Of a stretch of 19,445 nt of DNA, positions 14,908-19,445 are shown one piece after another. Within the stretch, counting starts at the first letter, position 1; every line of letters starts with the position of its first letter. Source of the stretch: JADGQN01 sp035315185 (GTDB lineage: Bacteria; Desulfobacterota; Syntrophorhabdia; Syntrophorhabdales; WCHB1-27). Where the stretch lies: NCBI GenBank assembly GCA_035315185.1, contig DATFYE010000211.1, positions 1-19,445 on the forward strand. Direction: 5' to 3'. Below the pieces are notes generated by a model. The model was given only the letters and a program-made list of their open reading frames with translations, made no database searches and had not been told where the DNA came from. The position numbers and the translations under genes are program-made.

Positions 14908-14936
14908 ATTCTATTGCAACATCAGGGTCAAGTCAA
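14908..14936 (-). promoter_or_regulatory. Predicted sigma70 promoter of the TTT operon
   Basis: On the minus strand TTGACT (14936-14931) and TAGAAT (14913-14908) are separated by exactly 17 nt. Transcription would start near 14901, about 40 nt upstream of the tctB GTG. A near-palindromic TGTGA-N7-TCACG (about 14876-14892) lies in the leader. Confidence 0.55.
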
Positions 14937-14945
14937 GAAGCTTCT
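14936..14945. promoter_or_regulatory. Palindrome AGAAGCTTCT between divergent promoters
   Basis: A perfect 10-bp palindrome touches the -35 of the TTT promoter and sits 13 nt from the -35 of the aldolase promoter. This is where a shared regulator would be expected to bind. No regulator gene is adjacent. Confidence 0.3.
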
Positions 14946-14958
14946 GGTCGTTCGTTCA

Positions 14959-14987
14959 TTGACTTGCAGGAAATAAGCCGTTATAGT
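14959..14987 (+). promoter_or_regulatory. Predicted sigma70 promoter of the class II aldolase gene
   Basis: TTGACT (14959-14964), a 17-nt spacer and TATAGT (14982-14987, five of six consensus positions). The start would be near 14994, leaving a leader of about 60 nt before the ATG at 15056. It faces away from the TTT promoter, and the two -35 boxes are 22 nt apart. Confidence 0.6.
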
Positions 14988-15055
14988 TACCGTGATGTGA
15001 AGTAGTTTGTCGCCGCTTGTCGGACATCACCGGAGAAGAGAAGGAGGTAGGGGCA

Positions 15056-15775
15056 ATGACCAATCAAGTCGATCAAATCAAACAGAAGATCGTGGACGGG
15101 ATGAAGATCCTTCTTCGTGATGGACTGATGGAGCTCAACACGGGCCACTTGAGCGTCAGAGTGCCGGGAGAGGACCTGATTTGCATGCCCGGGCACCTGC
15201 ACGACCAGGCCCGCACTCTGGATACCCTCACCTTTGACGACATTATCACCATCGATATGGAAGGCAACAAGGTGGAGGGGGAACTGTCGGCGGTGGGTGA
15301 GCGATTCATCCATACGAAAATCTATGCCGGCCGGCCGGATGTCGGGGCGGTGATCCACTGCCATCCCCAGTTGGCCACCTGCTTCAGCATTGCCGGGGTG
15401 AAGATTCTCCCGGTGTATCACCGGGCAGCCATATTTCATCCCGGTGTGCCCATCTGGGACTACCCGGGACAGATCGATACGCCGGAACTAGGGCAGCAGC
15501 TGGCGGAAGCCCTGGGACAGGGCCCGGCAGTTCTGGTGAGAGGACATGGAGCAGTCACTGTGGGAGAGTCTCCGGAGGCGTGCGTCGCGATCTGCGCCAT
15601 CCTCGAAAGGACGGCTAAGATGCAGTGCATCGCCTCGACCCTGGGGACACCAAGGCCAATCGAGGCAATGTACATGGACGGCAATCACATCAAGGGCCAA
15701 ACCCACAAGAACTGGGTCAAGAATATATGGGGTTACCTGTCCCACACGTACCTGGATTCAAAGTCAGGATCCTGA
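15056..15775 (+). CDS. Class II aldolase/adducin family protein
   Basis: A 239-residue cytosolic enzyme of normal size for the class II (zinc) aldolase family. The metal ligands are visible: His101 and His103 in AVIHCHP and His164 in RGHGAVTVG. The likely acid/base Glu82 sits in VGERFIHTKIY. The N-terminal LRDGLMELNTGHLSVRVPGE matches the family's opening helix and its phosphate/substrate loop (normally G-N-x-S; here GHLSVR). Relatives cleave L-fuculose- or ribulose-type phosphates, or decarboxylate 3-oxo-tetronate phosphate; the substrate here is unknown. The ATG at 15056 has a perfect AAGGAGGT 7 nt upstream, and the TTG at 15017 is rejected. Divergence from the TTT operon suggests it handles the imported acid or a product of it. 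Confidence 0.88.
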   Translation: MTNQVDQIKQKIVDGMKILLRDGLMELNTGHLSVRVPGEDLICMPGHLHDQARTLDTLTFDDIITIDMEGNKVEGELSAVGERFIHTKIYAGRPDVGAVIHCHPQLATCFSIAGVKILPVYHRAAIFHPGVPIWDYPGQIDTPELGQQLAEALGQGPAVLVRGHGAVTVGESPEACVAICAILERTAKMQCIASTLGTPRPIEAMYMDGNHIKGQTHKNWVKNIWGYLSHTYLDSKSGS

Positions 15776-15990
15776 AGAGTAATCTTTCCCTCTCGCGATC
15801 GAGGAGAGCACCACGCGCGCTGTCTGGTTTCCATCAGTGCAGCGTGTCCGGGTATCTGTAAGAAGACCTCCCAGACGTGCGAGGAAGTTCTCGTAGTCCT
15901 CGTGATCCTTGAATATCTTCTGCCGCTCAATTCCCCGCAGGATGACGTTCAGGGAGGACCAGCCAGGAACGGTCCAGCGCCGTTAAAGAG
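15776..15990 (-). pseudogene. RAYT (REP-associated tyrosine transposase, Y1_Tnp) N-terminal remnant
   Basis: A minus-strand frame with no start codon, preceded by a stop (TAA), reads WTVPGWSSLNVILRGIERQ, then KIFKDHEDYENFLARLGGLL and TDTRTRC. This is the conserved opening of RAYT proteins (PG..HHV..RG.ER..IF.D..D...FL.RL). The next expected element, the AWALMPNHAHLL strand carrying the HUH metal-binding motif, is missing; the frame instead continues into unrelated sequence. The HH of the first conserved motif is also LN here. The fragment is thus a decayed 5' piece, truncated near the end of the aldolase gene. It occupies most of the 234-nt gap between the aldolase and thioredoxin-like genes. 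Confidence 0.7.
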
Positions 15991-16009
15991 GATCATCTGT
16001 TGCTGAGAT

Positions 16010-16387
16010 TCACTGGTTGGCAGTTCTTATGCGCAGATCGACCAGGCACTCAAGCTCTTGCTGATCCCACCCGCTGTATACGTCCTTTTTCTCGATGATG
16101 AAGGTGGGGTATATGCGGAAGCGATGCATGAGCGACTTGTAAATGCCCAAGGGGGATTTGGCATCTATGAGACGGATACTGATACGATGCCTGTATAGCC
16201 TTGAAAGTTCACAAATCCATTCGGAGAGCTTCAAAAATTCTTCCTGCAAGTCACGCGGGTACTCTTCCCTGTCTCTACTCGTAACCTCTCGTTCGAGCCC
16301 CGACTCTCTGAACATAAGCCCGCACCTGGTACAGTGGCTGTATGTAGTGAGGAGGTGACTCACCACCTCTATGGTAACCGGTTTCAT
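16010..16387 (-). CDS. Thioredoxin-fold protein with CTRC motif
   Basis: A 125-residue cytosolic protein. A beta strand leads to a CxxC pair, SHCTRCGLMF (Cys19, Cys22), a charged helical insert follows (about 35-66), then RISIRLIDAKSPLGIYKSL and RIYPTFIIEKKDVYSGWD, with Pro94 in the position of the conserved cis-proline of thioredoxin folds. The CTRC dipeptide differs from thioredoxin CGPC and glutaredoxin CPYC, so redox partner and potential are unknown; metal binding is also possible. It is not a known named family to me. The ATG at 16387 has GGAG 9 nt upstream. It is divergent from the response regulator gene, sharing a 179-nt intergenic region. Confidence 0.65.
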   Translation of the reverse strand: MKPVTIEVVSHLLTTYSHCTRCGLMFRESGLEREVTSRDREEYPRDLQEEFLKLSEWICELSRLYRHRISIRLIDAKSPLGIYKSLMHRFRIYPTFIIEKKDVYSGWDQQELECLVDLRIRTANQ

Positions 16388-16492
16388 ATACGTGACTCCG
16401 TGTCCAGTTTACCACGAAATGGTCGGCCGGTGCATCAGAACGGTGCGCTATATCGCCTTCAGAAAATGTAGATGGCATAGTCCGAAGAAAGG

Positions 16493-16498
16493 TATAAT
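16493..16498 (+). promoter_or_regulatory. TATAAT -10 element of the response regulator gene
   Basis: A perfect TATAAT lies 69 nt upstream of the ATG at 16567. The best -35 at suitable spacing (TAGATG, 16469-16474) is poor, so activation by a factor is possible. A start near 16505 would place the leader hairpin at the very 5' end of the transcript. Confidence 0.4.
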
Positions 16499-16508
16499 AA
16501 TGAATAAC

Positions 16509-16539
16509 TCGCCCCTTTGGAAGGCGGGGCGATTTCGCC
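16509..16539 (+). promoter_or_regulatory. Leader with two mutually exclusive hairpins
   Basis: TCGCCCC (16509-16515) pairs with GGGGCGA (16526-16532), a 7-bp stem with a 10-nt loop. Alternatively GGCG (16528-16531) pairs with CGCC (16536-16539). The two share bases and cannot coexist. They lie between the TATAAT and the GGAGG ribosome binding site at about 16553-16557. No known riboswitch consensus was recognised. Confidence 0.35.
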
Positions 16540-16566
16540 TACTGTCTTGGCAGGAGGGTTAAATAA

Positions 16567-17127
16567 ATGGCTGATGTGCTTGTGGTCGACGACGATCAGG
16601 TGATATGCGATCTGCTCACCCATGTCATCGGGATGTTAGGGCACCGGGTAAACTGCGCACACACGCTCAAGGGAGCACTCGATGAAGCTTCGTCAGGAGC
16701 GTATGACGCGGTGTTTCTTGACATCAACATGCCTGACGGCAGCGGGCTGGATTGGATTAAAGACTTTAAGCAGACGCGATCGGCCCCCGAGGTCATAATT
16801 ATCACCGGGCTTGGAGGCCTCGACGACCCGGAGATAGCGCTCAGGAACGGTGCCCGGGACTACATTCAGAAGTCGTCTTCCATAAAGGAGATTACACTCG
16901 CCCTGATGCGTGCCCTTCAGGACCGGGAGGAAAAGATGCCTTCGCTTCCCGACCGACCCCTCAAGGATTACCTTGATCAGATGGAGTCGCAATACCTCCA
17001 GGGGCTGATGGCGGGAACAAAAGGGAATATCGAGGCCGCATGTCAAATCTCCGGACTTTCCCAGTCCGACCTTTATGCTCTCCTGAAGAAGCACAACATC
17101 GATGTGGTTCAGGGGCAGCGGCACTGA
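16567..17127 (+). CDS. Response regulator with receiver and Fis-type HTH, no AAA+ domain
   Basis: A 186-residue protein. The receiver domain (1-120) has the acidic pocket Asp8-Asp10, phospho-acceptor Asp52 in FLDINMPDGSG, switch Thr80 (IIITG) and Lys102 (YIQKS), so it should be phosphorylated normally. A linker leads to a Fis-type helix-turn-helix (about 150-180): GNIEAACQISGLSQSDLYAL, followed by LKKHNID. This is the NtrC-family architecture without the central sigma54-activating AAA+ domain, so it cannot activate sigma54 promoters by ATP hydrolysis itself. It may act as a simple repressor or activator, or modulate NtrC-like partners. No histidine kinase gene is adjacent, so it is an orphan within this window. 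The start has GGAGG 9 nt upstream. Confidence 0.88.
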   Translation: MADVLVVDDDQVICDLLTHVIGMLGHRVNCAHTLKGALDEASSGAYDAVFLDINMPDGSGLDWIKDFKQTRSAPEVIIITGLGGLDDPEIALRNGARDYIQKSSSIKEITLALMRALQDREEKMPSLPDRPLKDYLDQMESQYLQGLMAGTKGNIEAACQISGLSQSDLYALLKKHNIDVVQGQRH

Positions 17128-17160
17128 TAGCTGACGTAGCTATAAGCAACGCGCCAAGAG

Positions 17161-17221
17161 TTATTTACTTGTTCACGGTCGTCCCGTCACCCTTATTTAC
17201 GTAAGGGTCGTTCCGTCACCC
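17161..17221. repeat. Two tandem copies of a 29-32 nt repeat
   Basis: Copy 1 (17161-17192) and copy 2 (17193-17221) both begin TTATTTAC and end GGTCGTYCCGTCACCC, with one mismatch in the final 16 nt; they differ by a 3-nt gap in the middle. They fill most of the 101-nt gap between the convergent response regulator and G1 peptidase genes. Confidence 0.6.
17189..17208. terminator. 7-bp hairpin between convergent genes
   Basis: ACCCTTA (17189-17195) pairs perfectly with TAAGGGT (17202-17208) around a 6-nt loop, straddling the junction of the two repeat copies. It lacks a clear U-tract on either strand, so terminator function is only suggested by position. Confidence 0.35.
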
Positions 17222-17228
17222 ATCCGAA

Positions 17229-18215
17229 TTAGTTGGCCTTCAACCAGTCCACTTTCATGAGCTGACTTGTCTCTAGCGTGGGGACCGACAGCGATGCATT
17301 GTTATTACCGGTCATGGTGACCGCCGTTCCCGAGCCGAGATCGATGACGGTAAAAGGAGCGCCGCTCAAACCAGCGATACCTTCGTCGAAGTAAACGGTC
17401 TTCGTATCTGTAAGGCTGGCGACCGAACCATTGATCGTGGGACGCTCGACGATCCACTCGGCCGAATTCCCAGCCAGCGCCGTCCCTTGCGGCGCGGTGA
17501 TGCTGAATGAGGTGGTGACTCCGGTACTTTGGTTAGTAAGGTAAACCGTGGCCGTGGTAGTGGAGTTCACGCAGATCAGGCAGTACATAATATCACCTGC
17601 CGAAACGGAAAAGTTGGTGATCGCTACCTCGCCGGACGGAAACCATTCCCACCATACATAGACTTGTCTGCTTGAGAAGATGCCAAGGTCGAGGATCTCG
17701 GTCTCGGTTCCAGCTTGAAGCACATCATTCGATCCCCAACCATCAATACCAACCCATTCCGAGGCGTAATAACTTCCGAGTCCCGGCGCGTGTGGGTTCG
17801 GCACTGTCCACTGACCTGCGACCCAGCCAAAGGTGCGCTTGGCAGGAGCAAACGCGACACTGCCGGACCAGTTTGAGCTGGTGGCATTCGCGATCCCTTT
17901 GGTCGCGCTGACTTTAGCCCGCCCGCTTCCGGGCCTTAGAGCCGGACCGTGCGACTTCCCCTGAACCTCGCGAAAGACAGGTGTGATCCATGTGCGCGGG
18001 CGTGATAAAGCTTTCTCCCACATCTGCCGCACCCTTGGCTCGGTTTTGGCATCTGGCCGGGTAGGAAAGCCGTGATGCAGCAAAAGATGCGGCGTCGCGG
18101 CGAGCGGGTTGAATTCCGGAGGGGGCGGCTCATAGGTGCGAATGCGAAAGCCCTTCGAGGTTGTTATGATGCGCTGGTTCTTCGCGGTTTTGCTGGTTGA
18201 GCGTTTCTTTGTCAT
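17229..18215 (-). CDS. Glutamic peptidase, family G1 (eqolisin)
   Basis: A 328-residue protein whose C-terminal domain (about 112-328) matches peptidase G1, known mainly from fungi (scytalidoglutamic peptidase, aspergilloglutamic peptidase). Seen are SSNWSGSV (113-120), GQWTVPNP (134-141), YASEWVGIDGWG (150-161), VLQAGTE with the catalytic Gln166, VWWEWFPSG (186-194) and SAEWIVERP with the catalytic Glu253. Both members of the Gln/Glu dyad are thus present. These are acid endopeptidases with a beta-sandwich fold. The N-terminal 110 residues are basic and Pro-rich and may be a propeptide, as in the fungal enzymes, but no Sec or Tat signal is visible. The ATG at 18215 has AAGGAGGAG upstream and is well supported. 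Export route and substrate are unknown. Confidence 0.88.
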   Translation of the reverse strand: MTKKRSTSKTAKNQRIITTSKGFRIRTYEPPPPEFNPLAATPHLLLHHGFPTRPDAKTEPRVRQMWEKALSRPRTWITPVFREVQGKSHGPALRPGSGRAKVSATKGIANATSSNWSGSVAFAPAKRTFGWVAGQWTVPNPHAPGLGSYYASEWVGIDGWGSNDVLQAGTETEILDLGIFSSRQVYVWWEWFPSGEVAITNFSVSAGDIMYCLICVNSTTTATVYLTNQSTGVTTSFSITAPQGTALAGNSAEWIVERPTINGSVASLTDTKTVYFDEGIAGLSGAPFTVIDLGSGTAVTMTGNNNASLSVPTLETSQLMKVDWLKAN

Positions 18216-18556
18216 AACTCCTCCTTCAGTACTTTTTTTTAACTGCTATACTGCCTGCTTTAGAATCTCGCCGCTGCTCATAGCCGCAGCCTCTTGCCCT
18301 TTTCCACTGTCACTCGTCACCTCCGCTTCGTGCGCCAGTAAAGGACCCGCTACCGTCACTCGATCGCGTTCTTATGGACTGAACGTAATGTGTGCATCTC
18401 CGCGAAAGCTGTCAAGGCATAGAGATACGGCCGCATGCGCGATCCCAACGAAACTAAAAAACTAAAGGGCATCCCCAAACCTTGATTGCCTATTCGGTGC
18501 GGGAGTGCTATAGATTTAAGGTGAGTGCTTTGAGTTTTCAAAGGGGAGGTGATGAG
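18216..18556. other. Divergent intergenic region between G1 peptidase and ABC binding protein genes
   Basis: 341 nt without a convincing gene. It holds the ribosome binding site of the peptidase gene, an 8-T run near 18233-18240, and the probable promoter of the ABC gene (TTGCCT at 18486-18491, 17 nt, TATAGA at 18509-18514). The middle part (about 18250-18480) shows no recognised feature. Confidence 0.45.
18486..18514 (+). promoter_or_regulatory. Candidate promoter of the ABC binding-protein gene
   Basis: TTGCCT (18486-18491), 17-nt spacer, TATAGA (18509-18514): four of six matches in each box. The leader would be about 36 nt, with AGGGGAGGTG as ribosome binding site just ahead of the ATG. 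Confidence 0.35.
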
Positions 18557-19445
18557 ATGAAAAAAGCTCTGCTCTTTATGCTTTCGGCTCTGAGCATCCT
18601 GCTACTTCTGCAGCGGGAAACGTGCCTGGCAGAAGACGGCGTAACGGAGACTTCCCTCCTCATAGGGATCGAAGAGCAAACAGGTGGATTTTCGGGGGAC
18701 GAAGAAAACTTCGGGTTCATGCTCGCTGTCAAGGAGAGTAACGACAGGGGCGGAGTCAATGGGCGCAAGCTGGAGGTAAAGGGCTACGCCAGGAAGGGCG
18801 GGACCGCAGGCGGACTGGAGAACGCCAAGCGCCTGGTGGAAGTCGACAAGGTGTTTTGTATCTTCAACTTCGGATCGATGCCCCTCGCCATGGCCCTCAC
18901 CCCGTACGTAATGGAAAAGAGAGTGCCGTACATGTTCCCTCATCAGGGCAGCAACAGCCTCGACGGGAAACGGTACATCTTCACCTCATATCCTTTTTAC
19001 CAGAATGAGTGCGAGGTCATGCTGAGGTACCTGACCCAGACACGGGGATTCAAGCGGATCGGCATCATGTATGCCGACAACGAATATGGCTACATCTTCC
19101 GTGACAAGCTGAAGGAGAATTCTGCGCGCTTCGGCTACGAGGTGGCAGGCCTGCGGGCCGTGAAGGAGCAGAAGCCGACCGACTTGACGCCCGACGTGCG
19201 TGAGTTGAAAGGTGCGGCGCCTGATGCGCTGATCATGGCCCTCTACCCCGAGCAGGCGAAGAAGGTGCTCGAAGCAAAGGGACAACTCGACTGGAAGCAG
19301 GTTACCTTAGTCTCCACTGGACCCCTCACCGACGAAGAGTATCTCGATGTACCCGGTGGGCACGGGGAGGGGACGATCGGCCTCTGCCTCTATCCTGATC
19401 CGGAAGTCAGCCAGGAGAGCGGCGTGGCCGAATATCGCCAGGCAA
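18557..19445 (+). CDS. Branched-chain amino acid-type ABC transporter substrate-binding protein (3' truncated)
   Basis: An open frame of 296 codons runs off the window end with no stop. Residues 1-25 are a Sec signal peptide (MKKALLFMLSALSILLLLQ, then CLAED). The mature part follows the Peripla_BP_6/LivJ pattern: TSLLIGIEEQTGGFSGDEENF, a large-domain start; AVKESNDRGGVNGRKLEV, a hallmark of the family; ENAKRLVEVDKVFCIFNFGS; FPHQGSNSL; and then the second-domain signature KRIGIMYADNEYGY, followed by ALIMALYPEQ. Such periplasmic proteins bind amino acids, amides, urea or aromatic acids for uptake by LivHMGF-type ABC importers, whose genes probably follow downstream. The ligand cannot be assigned. 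The ATG at 18557 has GGGGAGG upstream; an overlapping ATG at 18552 hits a stop after one codon. Confidence 0.9.
   Translation, partial: MKKALLFMLSALSILLLLQRETCLAEDGVTETSLLIGIEEQTGGFSGDEENFGFMLAVKESNDRGGVNGRKLEVKGYARKGGTAGGLENAKRLVEVDKVFCIFNFGSMPLAMALTPYVMEKRVPYMFPHQGSNSLDGKRYIFTSYPFYQNECEVMLRYLTQTRGFKRIGIMYADNEYGYIFRDKLKENSARFGYEVAGLRAVKEQKPTDLTPDVRELKGAAPDALIMALYPEQAKKVLEAKGQLDWKQVTLVSTGPLTDEEYLDVPGGHGEGTIGLCLYPDPEVSQESGVAEYRQA

Noticed and set aside
18356..18541. 61-codon minus-strand frame in the G1/ABC intergenic region
   Set aside because: It has no ribosome binding site and no recognised family, and it overlaps the probable promoter of the ABC binding-protein gene.

Overview
The window looks like a chromosomal accessory region of a Gram-negative, probably anaerobic or facultative bacterium. 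The signs are a tripartite tricarboxylate transporter (TTT) with a periplasmic TctC protein, Sec and Tat export signals, strong Shine-Dalgarno sites, sigma70-like promoters and a Fis-type response regulator. A Desulfobacterota-like source would fit, but this is inference from family content and I cannot place it to genus.

Layout. 1-767: 3' end of a FUSC-type exporter (+). 891-1472: exported PLD-like protein with a degenerate HKD motif (-). 1589-3343: SulP anion permease (-). 3344-3743: gene-free stretch with an apparent IS5-type transposase remnant. 3744-4967: MFS transporter (-). 5094-6095: zinc-free quinone oxidoreductase-type MDR enzyme (-). 6334-7932: a same-strand group of encapsulin-type ferritin-like protein, DUF302 protein and a Tat-exported protein whose frame is broken by one in-frame TGA. 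8037-8858: chloroperoxidase-like alpha/beta hydrolase (-). 9199-9858: O-methyltransferase with an export signal (-). 9936-10340: PNPOx-like flavoprotein (-). 10593-11021 and 11161-11745: two unrecognised proteins (+). 11825-14859: TTT operon in the order tctB-tctA-tctC (-), divergent from a class II aldolase at 15056-15775 (+). 15776-16009: remnant of a REP-associated tyrosine transposase (RAYT). 16010-16387: thioredoxin-fold protein (-). 16567-17127: response regulator with a Fis-type HTH (+). 17229-18215: glutamic peptidase of family G1 (-). 18557-end: 5' part of a LivJ-type ABC binding protein (+).

How the genes fit together. The clearest functional unit is the divergent TTT/aldolase pair. 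The transporter should import a small carboxylic acid and the aldolase-fold enzyme may act on that substrate or a product of it. Two face-to-face promoters with a 10-bp palindrome between them suggest shared control. The ferritin-like protein, MDR oxidoreductase, flavoprotein and thioredoxin-like protein are loosely compatible with redox or iron stress handling, but they are not one operon. Many genes are single units with their own ribosome binding site, and two decayed transposase fragments show past mobile-element activity.

Most unusual points: the in-frame UGA in the Tat-protein gene; a perfect 14-bp inverted repeat at the 3' end of the ferritin-like gene; the G1 glutamic peptidase; the encapsulin-type ferritin with no shell gene in view; the exported methyltransferase; and the PLD-like protein whose catalytic His and Lys are replaced. 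I found no CRISPR array, tRNA, rRNA or convincing new multi-gene defence system.
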